In this document: positions 31,498 through 40,315 of the stretch, one piece after another
Position numbering within the stretch: the first letter of the stretch is position 1
How the letters are laid out: each line of letters starts with the position of its first letter
Assembly (NCBI GenBank): GCA_964344965.1
Contig: CAYFPJ010000007.1
Coordinates: 1-48,273 of the forward strand
Reading direction: 5' to 3'
Origin: UM-FILTER-37-12 sp964344965
GTDB lineage: Bacteria; Patescibacteriota; Patescibacteriia; Magasanikbacterales; UBA922
DNA length: 48,273 bases
The notes under the pieces: generated by a model
What the model was told of the DNA's origin: nothing
Databases searched by the model: none
Seen by the model: the letters and a program-made list of their open reading frames with translations, nothing else
Program-made: the position numbers and the translations under genes

Positions 31498-34281
31498 ATG
31501 CCCCCAAAACATCGCGGTCTTGTTGATGGAGACCAAAAAACATTTACATACTTATATACTTATCTTTTGACAGGTATCGTTCTGCTGATAGCTGTTTTTT
31601 TATTTGCTGCCCCAGCTAATGCTCAGACATTATCGAATGGTGTGGACGAGAATGATTCCGCCATAGACGAGATCGTCGAAGAGGAGGATTTTGGCATCTT
31701 AGAAGAAGTTGAAGCTCCCGGGAGGTTCCATTTTTTAAAAAGATTTGGTCGCTCTGTCAAAGAATTAACTACTTTTGATCCGATCAAAAAAGCAGAGGTT
31801 CGTCTTCGACATGCCAATTTGGAATTGTTGGAGGGTAAAGTGGCTACTGAAAATGGGGATGTGGATGCTGGCACGGAAGCCATAAAAAGATATGAAGCCA
31901 AATTGGAAAAGATTAAAGCAGACAAATTGGAAGATGGCGGGTCAGAGGCTGCTGCATTTCTAGACACTGTTTTTGATCACCAAATAAAACAACAAAAGAT
32001 TCTTGATAATATCGAGAAACATGTTGGGGAAAATTTGCCAGAGGAGCAGCAGCACAAAATTTTTGAGAATATTCATAGAGTCCAGCAAGACGTGGCCGCT
32101 CATGTGGGCGAAGTTCTTCATGAGGCTGGAGGTGATGAGGGGGATTTTACGGCCCGTATTGATCGTGTTTTACAAAACCAAAGAGGAGGAGATTTTAGAG
32201 AAATAAAAAATTTGGAAGTTTTGAAAAGGATTGGTGATCATATTCCAAGTGACGCAAGAGACGCTGTCCGTCAAGCCGAAGATAATGCTTTACGACGTTT
32301 TGCCGGTCATGCAATGACTATCCCAGCAGAAGAGCGGGCTGAAAGATTTGAACAATACACCAGACACGTCGAGGGTGACGAGACTCTCTTTTTGGAAATT
32401 TTTGACGAGATGAAAACCAGGCTGCAGGGCGACTCTGGTTTGCCTCCAGAGATTTTGGAAAAAATAGAGACTGCCAAAGACATTGCTGTCCGTCGTTTTC
32501 AGGATAAGATTGAATCGTTTGAAGACGATGAATTTCGAGCCAGAGCTCAAAAAAGAGCCATGGCCCGATTTGATCAAGAAGAAGCTGACCTAAGTCATTT
32601 GAGAGTGGTGGAGGAATTTCGTCAGCGAGTTAAATTCGAAGATCAAAAATTGCAAAAAGAAATTGAAGCTGAGCATGAAGCCTCGATCGAAAGGTTTAAA
32701 GAAGCATTCCCAGATGCCCAAAATGATGCTGAGAGGTTTCGTGAGTTGTCAGCTCAGATGGCTAACAATCCTGATCCGACCACCTTCCGCCTCCTTCAAG
32801 AACTTGAGGAGAAGGTGAAGTCAGACCCGGCCAAGAGGGAATTTCTTGAAAAAATGGAACAAGAAACCAAACGTCAATTTGCTGACCGAGCCAGAGAAGA
32901 AGGAGATGAATTTTTTAGACACATATCTACCAACAATCCAAGGGATGTAGAAATTTTCAAAAAATTACAGGCTGATTTCGAGGGGAATCCAGAAGACTTT
33001 TTTGGCCCTAGTGGTCCTGGATTTGGTCCTGGGGACTTTGGTCCTCCACCTGGATTTGATCAATTTTTTGACGATGCTATTGATCATCAGGCGGGTGTAA
33101 TCACTAGTCACTTGGAAGATATAAATGATCCAGAATTGTTTGGAGATTTTGAAAGAAGATTTGATGATATTCCACCAGAAATAATAGAAGAAATAAAGCG
33201 CCGTGATCGTCATTTTGAGTTGAGATTTGAGCATAAAAAAGATTTTGTATCTCAATTTGAGTTTGATGAGCGAAATGGGGGGAATTTCGACCAACAATGG
33301 GAAAGCGAAAGGCATCGTTTTGATAGAGAATTTGACGAGTTTGAAGATCGTAGATTTGAAGATGATAGAGATAGAGAGTGGAAAGAAAGATTTGACAGAG
33401 AAGGTCAGGGCGAGTTTGGTCCAGATTTTGATCATGATGTGGATTTCAATCATCCTCAAGATAGTTTTGTACCATCAGGTCCAGAATTTGATTCAGGCCA
33501 TCCTGACCAATTTCATCCTGGACAGTTTGATCCAGATTTTGAAAACCATGAATTTGATAATCATCCAGGAGGGCATGAAAAATTTGAAGATCACAAATTT
33601 GGACCAAATTTCAAAGAAGAATTTGATGGTGATTTTAAATCTGAAGATGAGTTCGGTCCAGACTTTTTTCCTGGATCAAAGTTTGATGAAAAAAATGAAG
33701 ATTTTCCGTTAGGCTCACCAGGGTTTGACGGTCACGAAGATGAACATAAATTTGAACAACCAAAGTCTAACAATCAAGACTTCGATGATAAAAAAGATGA
33801 TTTTTCTAATTTAGATGATTTTGGTCCAGTAGATTCCTCCTTAGATCAATTCCATCCAGAGCAAGTAGAGCCGAATTTTGATCCAGGACCTCCTCAACCT
33901 GTCGGCCAAAATAATTTTGAAGGACCAGGCTCTTCATTTGATAAATTCCAACCAGAATCATCAGATTCCAAATTTGATTCAGACCATTCACAGCCCCAGT
34001 CTTTTGGGAAAGATTCTGGTCCGCCGCAAGTTCAATCTGACCAGCCAAAATCGCCTCCAGGTCCAGAGCAAGAATCAATCAAGCAGGAACCTCCACAATC
34101 TCCAGGAGGATTTGACCCTGGCAGTCCCGGACCAGGGATACCTCCTTCAGAAGGAGGTCCGGATTCATCTCCTTCCAATGTCTTACAGAGTTTCATCTCA
34201 GATGTAACTGGAAACTTCAATTTTATCCGTAATTTCTTTGTAGATACGGTGTCGGCGGCCTCTAGGTTGTTTTTAAACTAA
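31498..34281 (+). CDS. Large secreted Phe/Asp-rich repetitive protein with DUF5667-like N-terminus
   Basis: 927 residues. The signal peptide (TGIVLLIAVFLFAAPANAQ) is followed by a DUF5667-like helical segment (FHFLKRFGRSVKELTTFDPIKKAEVRLRHA). A long charged coiled-coil region runs to about residue 500. From there to about 880 the chain is low-complexity, with Phe-Asp, Phe-Glu or Phe-Gly every few residues among Asp, Glu, His, Pro and Gly (FDHDVDFNHP, FGPDFFPGSKFDEK). The end (FISDVTGNFNFIRNFFVDTVSA) is hydrophobic. It is probably an exported, disordered or adhesive surface protein. It has its own promoter and terminator. Confidence 0.8.
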   Translation: MPPKHRGLVDGDQKTFTYLYTYLLTGIVLLIAVFLFAAPANAQTLSNGVDENDSAIDEIVEEEDFGILEEVEAPGRFHFLKRFGRSVKELTTFDPIKKAEVRLRHANLELLEGKVATENGDVDAGTEAIKRYEAKLEKIKADKLEDGGSEAAAFLDTVFDHQIKQQKILDNIEKHVGENLPEEQQHKIFENIHRVQQDVAAHVGEVLHEAGGDEGDFTARIDRVLQNQRGGDFREIKNLEVLKRIGDHIPSDARDAVRQAEDNALRRFAGHAMTIPAEERAERFEQYTRHVEGDETLFLEIFDEMKTRLQGDSGLPPEILEKIETAKDIAVRRFQDKIESFEDDEFRARAQKRAMARFDQEEADLSHLRVVEEFRQRVKFEDQKLQKEIEAEHEASIERFKEAFPDAQNDAERFRELSAQMANNPDPTTFRLLQELEEKVKSDPAKREFLEKMEQETKRQFADRAREEGDEFFRHISTNNPRDVEIFKKLQADFEGNPEDFFGPSGPGFGPGDFGPPPGFDQFFDDAIDHQAGVITSHLEDINDPELFGDFERRFDDIPPEIIEEIKRRDRHFELRFEHKKDFVSQFEFDERNGGNFDQQWESERHRFDREFDEFEDRRFEDDRDREWKERFDREGQGEFGPDFDHDVDFNHPQDSFVPSGPEFDSGHPDQFHPGQFDPDFENHEFDNHPGGHEKFEDHKFGPNFKEEFDGDFKSEDEFGPDFFPGSKFDEKNEDFPLGSPGFDGHEDEHKFEQPKSNNQDFDDKKDDFSNLDDFGPVDSSLDQFHPEQVEPNFDPGPPQPVGQNNFEGPGSSFDKFQPESSDSKFDSDHSQPQSFGKDSGPPQVQSDQPKSPPGPEQESIKQEPPQSPGGFDPGSPGPGIPPSEGGPDSSPSNVLQSFISDVTGNFNFIRNFFVDTVSAASRLFLN

Positions 34282-34301
34282 ATACACAGAAATCTCTAGA
34301 C

Positions 34302-34363
34302 AAAGGATTCCCGGCGAAAGCCGGGTCAGTACCCACCCGGCTTTCGCCGGGAATCCTTTTTTT
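34302..34363 (+). terminator. Very strong terminator hairpin (24-bp stem)
   Basis: A perfect 24-bp inverted repeat, 34302-34325 against 34336-34359, with a ten-base loop and TTTT after it. The core GGCGAAAGCC makes it REP-like. It ends the preceding gene and isolates the VIT-family gene. Confidence 0.8.
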
Positions 34364-34432
34364 GAAAGAGTTTTATAATCACAAAAAGTATAGTAAACTA
34401 GTTACTAGTTATCAATTACTAGTTACTTTCAC

Positions 34433-35140
34433 ATGCACGTCCCGTTTAACAAAAACTATATTCATCATCGTTCTCCAGACATCGGAGCTACTGTCCGAGA
34501 GCTTGTTTTTGGGATGGAGGATGGAATGGTCTCGACCATGGGCGCGATCACTGGGATTGCTGTTGGAAGTGGTAATCCAGAGATTGTGATTTTGTCTGGG
34601 GCTGTGATCATCGCTGTCGAATCTATTTCTATGGGAGTGGGGTCTTATCTATCCAACAAATCTGAACGAGAAATAAATGAAAATATTATTTCTGAAGAAA
34701 AGGAGGAGATAAAAAACTTTCCAGAAGAAGAAAAAAAAGAAATGCTCGGATTGTTTCTCATGGATGGTTGGTCGAGAAATATGGCTGAGAAGATGACTGA
34801 AGAAGCCAGTAAGGACAAAAAATTGATGCTCAGAGAGATGGCTTATCGAGAATTGAAAGTCAATATTGACATCATGCATTCTCCATGGAAGAATGGGCTG
34901 ATCATGTGGGGATCTTATATTGCTGGAGGTCTCATACCTCTTTCACCTTATTTATTTTCAAATAATTTAGAATTTGTTACTCCGTTGTCAGTTTCTATCA
35001 CCCTGGTAGGATTGTTTGCTCTTGGTAGTGTCACGACACGCTATTCCAAGCGTAAATGGTGGAAGGCGGGGTTGGAGATGTTTGCCTTAGCTAGTTTTGC
35101 TGCTTTGGTTGGGTTTGTGATTGGGAGTTGGGTTGGGTGA
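34433..35140 (+). CDS. VIT1/CCC1-family iron/manganese transporter
   Basis: 235 residues. The N-terminal block DIGATVRELVFGMEDGMVSTMGAITGIAVG is the family entry with its metal-coordinating acids. A second helix pair has ESISMGVGSYLSNKSE, a long cytoplasmic Glu/Lys loop (EEKEEIKNFPEEEKKEMLG) binds metal in relatives, and three further membrane segments end at FVIGSWVG. It is likely to move Fe2+ or Mn2+ out of the cytoplasm. It is monocistronic between two hairpins. Confidence 0.88.
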   Translation: MHVPFNKNYIHHRSPDIGATVRELVFGMEDGMVSTMGAITGIAVGSGNPEIVILSGAVIIAVESISMGVGSYLSNKSEREINENIISEEKEEIKNFPEEEKKEMLGLFLMDGWSRNMAEKMTEEASKDKKLMLREMAYRELKVNIDIMHSPWKNGLIMWGSYIAGGLIPLSPYLFSNNLEFVTPLSVSITLVGLFALGSVTTRYSKRKWWKAGLEMFALASFAALVGFVIGSWVG

Positions 35141-35235
35141 GATTGTTAATTTACAATTTTAAATTTTAAATTTTTAAACACCGATCAATGCCGGTGTTTT
35201 TTATTGTATGTGAGTTTTTTTACTAAAAATCTGTC

Positions 35236-36360
35236 TTATTTTTTTCTGAGCTTATAAATTCCTCTCCCCACATACTGCTTCTTCCTCCAATACAACAAAT
35301 TCTCTTCTTCGCCAAAAGGCTCTAGCTCAAAGCCGATTTTTTTTATTTGGTCTACGCAGTCAATTTTCACCCAATTATCTTTATGACGAAATTGAGGGAT
35401 GATAAAGATTGCTACACCATCTTTTTTTAAGATTTTGTGAAAATTTTTAAAACTCTCAGTGTATAGTTCACTTAGCTCACGGGCTTGTGTTTGTAATCGT
35501 TCTTTACTTTCTTTTCCTCGAAGAGGTGCTCCCATGTAGGGTTCACTGATGATAGCATCAATACTACCATGCTTGATGTGTTGTGATAGTTCGGTCGCGT
35601 CCACGGTGTTGAGGTGATAAGAACAATCCACAACGTTGTGGTTTTTTATAAACCAGTCTATATTTTTTTTGGTGTCGGTGATTGCTTTTTTTGACAGATC
35701 TGTGCCTACTAGATTTGTGAACCCCATGTGCCATGCCTCTAAGAGGACAGTACCGGAACCACAGAAAGGATCTAGCAATTTTTTATCTCTCTCTATTTGT
35801 GAGAGATTGATCATTATTCTCGCCAGCTTTGGTGGGAGCATGCCAGACACAGTGTCTGATCCAGGACGGTCATAGTCTCTCTTAGAAAAACTTTCTATAT
35901 CTTGTACTCCGGCTGTGACAAACACCTTTCTGTCGATTATGGTGAAATCTGATTTTCTTTTTACAAGATGATTATGAATGATGGTCGCTGTATTGTTTGC
36001 TTCTATATATCGTACAGATCTGTTTCTAGATTTCAATTCTTTTTTTACAGCCAGGGCAGTCTGTTTGGCATTGTCGCCAGAAACAGAGAAGTGTACTTTA
36101 CCAGTTTTATCTTCATCTAGAGAATCGCTAATAGTTTTTACGATATCTTCATCCAATTCCAGCTCTGTGCCAATTTTGATCACCCCTCCTAGCATTCCTA
36201 TTAATTCTTTTGCGTCAAAAGACTTGTCTGTGTTCACAATCAAGAATTGGTTTAATTGTTTTTGGGATTTTATTTTTATATTTTCACGCAAAAAAATTGC
36301 CTCTATTTCGGCAATTGAAATTTGTTTTTCTCTTCCAAGTTGGAAAATATAATTGAACAT
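35236..36360 (-). CDS. THUMP/UPF0020-type RNA N2-guanine methyltransferase
   Basis: 374 residues. The C-terminal Rossmann domain has the SAM motif LLDPFCGSGTVLLEAWHMG and a catalytic-type IISEPYMGAPLRG in place of the N-P-P-Y of the family, as in the Trm11/TrmG10 group. The N-terminal half resembles a THUMP-like RNA-binding region. It probably methylates a guanine in tRNA. Its ATG sits two bases after what was the stop codon (36365-36363) of the last pilus gene, so it was the tail of that operon before repeat copy 3 inserted. Confidence 0.82.
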   Translation of the reverse strand: MFNYIFQLGREKQISIAEIEAIFLRENIKIKSQKQLNQFLIVNTDKSFDAKELIGMLGGVIKIGTELELDEDIVKTISDSLDEDKTGKVHFSVSGDNAKQTALAVKKELKSRNRSVRYIEANNTATIIHNHLVKRKSDFTIIDRKVFVTAGVQDIESFSKRDYDRPGSDTVSGMLPPKLARIMINLSQIERDKKLLDPFCGSGTVLLEAWHMGFTNLVGTDLSKKAITDTKKNIDWFIKNHNVVDCSYHLNTVDATELSQHIKHGSIDAIISEPYMGAPLRGKESKERLQTQARELSELYTESFKNFHKILKKDGVAIFIIPQFRHKDNWVKIDCVDQIKKIGFELEPFGEEENLLYWRKKQYVGRGIYKLRKK

Positions 36361-36410
36361 AGCTATTCTGGATCTGCTGTTGTTAAGTCTCCTTTTGGAG
36401 AAGCTACATT

Positions 36411-36556
36411 AAATCTTTAAGCGGTTTTATTCCTCGATGCTTGCATCGAAAAAGTGAAAACTAACATTGGTTGAAATAAGATTTTCTGCCAATACCCCGC
36501 AGCTTGCTGCGGGGATGGCCCGATGAAGTCTTACTTAAACCAAATTTACTTTTATT
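36411..36556 (+). repeat. 146-bp dispersed repeat, copy 3
   Basis: Full copy, identical by eye. It interrupts the last pilus-operon gene 45 bases before its original stop. The left flank is ACATT and the right flank GGATT. It also separates that gene from the methyltransferase gene downstream. Confidence 0.9.
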
Positions 36557-36888
36557 GGATTTTTGATATTTGTCAATGTGGTGGTGCTATTTTTGTCATC
36601 TAAGTTTTTTTTGACAGCATCATATTTTTTGAAGTCTACCACTTCGTGCCCTATCTCAGATCTCATAAAAATAGTACCTTGTGCCTGCTCAATGGCTGTA
36701 GACGTGGATTGGTAAACAGAGAAAAGGGCAAAAATAGTCAAATTTAAAACGACTATCAAAAAAGTTATCAAAAAAAATCTAACCACTTTCATCTTAGAAT
36801 AATGTTTGTTTTCAGTCCAAGAAGGGTTTTTTTGGGGCTTGTTTTTTTTGAGGTTAATTTGTAGTTTCTGCATAAATATGTCCATCAA
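36535..36888 (-). CDS. Pilus-operon membrane protein with C-terminus replaced by the repeat
   Basis: 117 residues, with a basic N-terminus, one membrane helix (VVRFFLITFLIVVLNLTIFALF) and a short extracytoplasmic part. The last six codons (I-K-V-N-L-V) are read from repeat copy 3. With 145 bp removed, the frame would end N-P-N-V-A-S-P-K-G-D-L-T-T-A-D-P-E. It overlaps the PilO-like gene by 35 bases. By position it could stand in for PilP, but the sequence gives no family match. Start codons at 36888, 36885 and 36873 are all possible. Confidence 0.7.
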   Translation of the reverse strand: MMDIFMQKLQINLKKNKPQKNPSWTENKHYSKMKVVRFFLITFLIVVLNLTIFALFSVYQSTSTAIEQAQGTIFMRSEIGHEVVDFKKYDAVKKNLDDKNSTTTLTNIKNPIKVNLV

Positions 36889-37411
36889 ACCTAAGGGTAA
36901 TTGATGTATCTTCTTCTAAACTACCCGATCTTTTTTCCCACTGTAGATTAGATATGTTTATATAGTAGGGTAGTCTTTCCATTTCATATAAGAAATTCAT
37001 ATGATTTTCAAAGGTGCCATGGTTTAAAAAGGAAAAAGTATAGTCAACACCATCACTATTTGGTAGTTGTATGTTAGTTGAGTTGGCATGTAGGGTTTGT
37101 GTTATTGAATATTTTTTTGCTAGACCTTCTAATTCTATAATGACAGATAATTCTTGACCTGGCGTGATGAAAGACTTTTTTATATTATCTATTTCTTTTT
37201 CTATTGCGCTTAGTTCATTTAGAGTACGTTTCATCTGTCGGGTTTTTTGGTAGTCTATTTCCATTGACTTATGAATACTTGTGATTTCTTTTTGGAGTGC
37301 CTCTATTTTTTTCAAGGTCGGTAATATAATTGTAATCAAGATCAAAACAATTAACAGGAAAATTCCAGCGTTTTTTATTATTAATTGAGTGTTTACAGAA
37401 AATCTTTTCAT
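36854..37411 (-). CDS. pilO: PilO-like pilus assembly protein
   Basis: 185 residues with one N-terminal membrane helix (NAGIFLLIVLILITIILP), a coiled coil (LKKIEALQKEITSIHKSMEI) and a small ferredoxin-like domain (YTFSFLNHGTFENHMNFLYEME). This is the PilO plan. It forms the inner-membrane alignment complex with PilM and PilN. It is ten bases downstream of the PilN-like gene. Confidence 0.8.
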   Translation of the reverse strand: MKRFSVNTQLIIKNAGIFLLIVLILITIILPTLKKIEALQKEITSIHKSMEIDYQKTRQMKRTLNELSAIEKEIDNIKKSFITPGQELSVIIELEGLAKKYSITQTLHANSTNIQLPNSDGVDYTFSFLNHGTFENHMNFLYEMERLPYYINISNLQWEKRSGSLEEDTSITLRFDGHIYAETTN

Positions 37412-37421
37412 AACGTGACAC

Positions 37422-37955
37422 TTAGATGCTTATGGGAATATTGAAAACAAAAGGAACTTCTTCTGGCTTGGTAAGTTGTTCAAGAGGAACTTGGATGGTA
37501 TCTATGTAGTCTAGTTCTTCTAGGCTATTTTTTAGCCTCAGCAAATCTTCTCTTGTCTTTGCTTGACCAGATAGGATTAATTTTTGATCATTTTTTTTGA
37601 TATCAATTAGAGATAGAGAAATATTTGGTGTGATTTTGTCACTAAATTTTTGCATAAAATTAGTCCAAGGCATATACCCATCTTGGATTTGCTCCAGGTT
37701 GGCTAGTGTGTCATTTATTTCTTTGCAATTACATTTTTGTTTGATGGTGTGAGATGGGCTAATTATGGCTGTGCTGGCAGTAGCCTCAAAAAAATAGTTT
37801 TGTAAGATAGATTGGGCCCCTAGCAAGGCCATGCCGAATATGGCGACAAAAATTAATAAAATTTCTATTGAAAATTTTAAAAATTGGACATAAAGAATTT
37901 TGGCGAGATAGGCCTTTTTGTGTTTTGGTGCGATGTTCAATCTTGTGGGGTGCAT
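37422..37955 (-). CDS. pilN: PilN-like pilus assembly protein
   Basis: 177 residues. MHPTRLNIAPKHKKAYLAKI resembles the N-terminal PilN motif that docks into PilM (x-x-I-N-L-L-P), followed by a membrane helix (IEILLIFVAIFGMALLGAQS) and a periplasmic domain with a SLSLIDIKKNDQKLILSGQAKTREDL strand pattern. It lies seven bases from pilM. Two Cys (KCNCKE) are unusual and could form a disulfide. Confidence 0.8.
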   Translation of the reverse strand: MHPTRLNIAPKHKKAYLAKILYVQFLKFSIEILLIFVAIFGMALLGAQSILQNYFFEATASTAIISPSHTIKQKCNCKEINDTLANLEQIQDGYMPWTNFMQKFSDKITPNISLSLIDIKKNDQKLILSGQAKTREDLLRLKNSLEELDYIDTIQVPLEQLTKPEEVPFVFNIPISI

Positions 37956-37962
37956 ACTTAGT

Positions 37963-39060
37963 CTAGATGGTATCGTGAGAGGAAAAAGGATTGTCTGCTG
38001 CTCTTAGGGCCAACCCTATGGCCGTTGCAAATTTTAAGGACTCTTCTTTATTTTCGTGTTGATCATTGGAAGATAGATTTTTCCAAACATTTCCTGGAGC
38101 ACACTCTATGTTTAGTTTTTTTGATAAGATCTCTGGAAGCTTTTTTAGTAATGCGCCTCCGCCACACATAGTGATGTGAGTAATGTTGTTGGGATTTATG
38201 AAGCGTGAATTATAAAAATTTATAGACTCATTTATATCCTCCACCAACGTGTCAATTGATTGTGACAATAATTGCAATATGTGACCGTGCTTTTCATTAT
38301 AGGCAAATCCGTACTTTATTTTTTTGTTTTCAGCTTCTTTTCTGGTGATATGCAGTGACTGTTCAAAAATAGTATTTATAAGCTCTCCAGAAAACGGCAG
38401 AGTTTGACTGAATTGGATAATGTCATGATCATAGATAATCAAACTAGAACGTGACGCCCCTATATCTAGTAAGCCTCTGGCTTCTCCTTCGTATTGCTTT
38501 GAAGCTGTAATCATGGAGCGAGCTATTGCCAGAGCCTCAATATCCAAACCTACAATACCAAGACCAAGGCTTTCTAGTAGGTAGGTATACATATCAGAGA
38601 TGTTTTTTTGGGTTGCACCTACTAGGATAGATGTGTGGGTTTCATTTTTTTTGGGTATATATTGCCAGTCAAAATAATATGTTCCTTCGTCGAAAGGTAT
38701 GTGTTTTTTGACATGTTCTAATACATCTTGTTCGGTGATTTTGTCTGGTTTTTTTTTGATTTCGATATGACGAAGAAATGTCTTGGTCTCTGGCAATCCT
38801 GCAACCACCCATGAGCTTTCCATTGGTTTGCGACCATCATTTGTGGATGAGAGCATCTCTTGTATTTTTTTGCGTACTTCTTCTGGTTTTTGTATCTCTC
38901 CATCAATAATTAAGCCTGGTGGTAAGGAAATGGACTTGGTGTTAACTATTTTGTATTCTGCTTTTTTATGACCTTTGGAAATATTCTTGAGTTGTACTGC
39001 TTTCACAGAAAGATCTCCTACATCTAGACCAAAGGCATTGGGGAATATTTGATTGAACAT
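37963..39060 (-). CDS. pilM: PilM, actin-like type IV pilus assembly protein
   Basis: 365 residues from the ATG at 39060. FGLDVGDLSVKAVQL is the first phosphate-binding strand, LLDIGASRSSLIIY the second, and HITMCGGGALLKKLPEIL the adenosine part of the actin fold. LGIVGLDIEALAIAR is the usual PilM linker. It sits at the cytoplasmic membrane and binds the PilN tail and the ATPase platform. The TTG at 39069 would overlap pilC. Confidence 0.92.
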   Translation of the reverse strand: MFNQIFPNAFGLDVGDLSVKAVQLKNISKGHKKAEYKIVNTKSISLPPGLIIDGEIQKPEEVRKKIQEMLSSTNDGRKPMESSWVVAGLPETKTFLRHIEIKKKPDKITEQDVLEHVKKHIPFDEGTYYFDWQYIPKKNETHTSILVGATQKNISDMYTYLLESLGLGIVGLDIEALAIARSMITASKQYEGEARGLLDIGASRSSLIIYDHDIIQFSQTLPFSGELINTIFEQSLHITRKEAENKKIKYGFAYNEKHGHILQLLSQSIDTLVEDINESINFYNSRFINPNNITHITMCGGGALLKKLPEILSKKLNIECAPGNVWKNLSSNDQHENKEESLKFATAIGLALRAADNPFSSHDTI

Positions 39061-39065
39061 AGTAA

Positions 39066-40169
39066 TCAAAAGTTTTGGACTAGTGAATACATAGGCATTA
39101 TCACTGCTACTGCCACACCTCCTACTGCCAAACCAAGCATGATGATAAGTACTGGCTCGATGATAGTGGTGAAATTTTTCATGGTTTTATCTACTTCTGT
39201 GTTGTAAAAATCGGCTAGTTCAGTAAGTAAATTGTCAATTTCACCGGTCTGCTCACCGACCATGATCATCTCTGTTACCATTGGTGGAAATATTCTGTTG
39301 TATCGACGAAGTATTTCTGAGAGCGGTGTACCACTTTTTATTTCTTCGCTTGCTTTGTGTAGTGATTCTTTATATAAAACATTGCTACATGTGTCTGCTG
39401 TAATATCTACTGAGTCAATGATCGGAATGGCACTTTTCATGAGAGAAGATAGTGTCATTGAGAAACGAGCCAAATTTATTTTTTTTATTACTGATCCAAA
39501 TATCGGGATACGCAGGTTGATATTGTGAATCATGCGCTTGAATGAAGGAGATTTTTTTAGCAACATTACAAAGCCCACTATCAGTAGTCCCAAAAGTGAG
39601 ACAAGAATAGCTAGATTTATCGGATTGCTTACGAATTCTGTGATAGCGATTAGTATTTTGGTGGCCAGAGGTAATTCTGAGTCAAATTCACTAAATATTG
39701 TGATAAGCTTTGGTAGAACGACAGTCGTCATCAGGACACCAATCCCAATCATTGCCATTACAACTACTGATGGATAGATCATGGCACTACGAATACTGGA
39801 TTTGAGTTGTTGAGTTTTTTGCATTTGTGTCGCGACTTGTTCAAGCGCATTTTCTAGCTTTCCACTTACTTCACCAGCAGAGACCATTTTTACATATATT
39901 GGCGGGAATATTTTTGGGTATTTTGCCAGAACTGCACTAAATGATTTTCCTTCGTTTACCTCTTTTTTTATTTCCCAGATTATTTTTTGGAAGCTCTTGT
40001 TGGAAGTCTCTTTGTGTAGTATCTCCAGGGATGCCACCAGAGACAAGCCAGCATGGATCATTGTTCGTAAGTGTTCTACAAAAAATATTTTTTGGACAAA
40101 AGAAATATGAGAAAAGTGTGTAGCTACCCAATCATTTAGTTTTTTTTCAAATTTTGTTAGCTCCCTCAT
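39066..40169 (-). CDS. pilC: PilC, type IV pilus inner-membrane platform
   Basis: 367 residues from the ATG at 40169. Two T2SSF domains are visible. The first has FFVEHLRTMIHAGLSLVASLEIL and VKMVSAGEVSGKLENALEQVA, and the second has RFSMTLSSLMKSAIPIIDSVD and TEMIMVGEQTGEIDNLLTELA. Three long hydrophobic helices are present. The preceding 28 codons up to 40253 look like chance extension and are left out. It works with PilB to drive pilin assembly. Confidence 0.93.
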   Translation of the reverse strand: MRELTKFEKKLNDWVATHFSHISFVQKIFFVEHLRTMIHAGLSLVASLEILHKETSNKSFQKIIWEIKKEVNEGKSFSAVLAKYPKIFPPIYVKMVSAGEVSGKLENALEQVATQMQKTQQLKSSIRSAMIYPSVVVMAMIGIGVLMTTVVLPKLITIFSEFDSELPLATKILIAITEFVSNPINLAILVSLLGLLIVGFVMLLKKSPSFKRMIHNINLRIPIFGSVIKKINLARFSMTLSSLMKSAIPIIDSVDITADTCSNVLYKESLHKASEEIKSGTPLSEILRRYNRIFPPMVTEMIMVGEQTGEIDNLLTELADFYNTEVDKTMKNFTTIIEPVLIIMLGLAVGGVAVAVIMPMYSLVQNF

Positions 40170-40315
40170 ATATTTAGATAACCTAATAAATCCAAAACAA
40201 CAACAAATCACAAATCCAAAACAGATTTCAATTATCAAACTCCAAATATACAAACATCTATATTTATTAGTTGATAATTGGGGCTTGTTTTGGTACTGGT
40301 GTTGTTTTGGATTTA

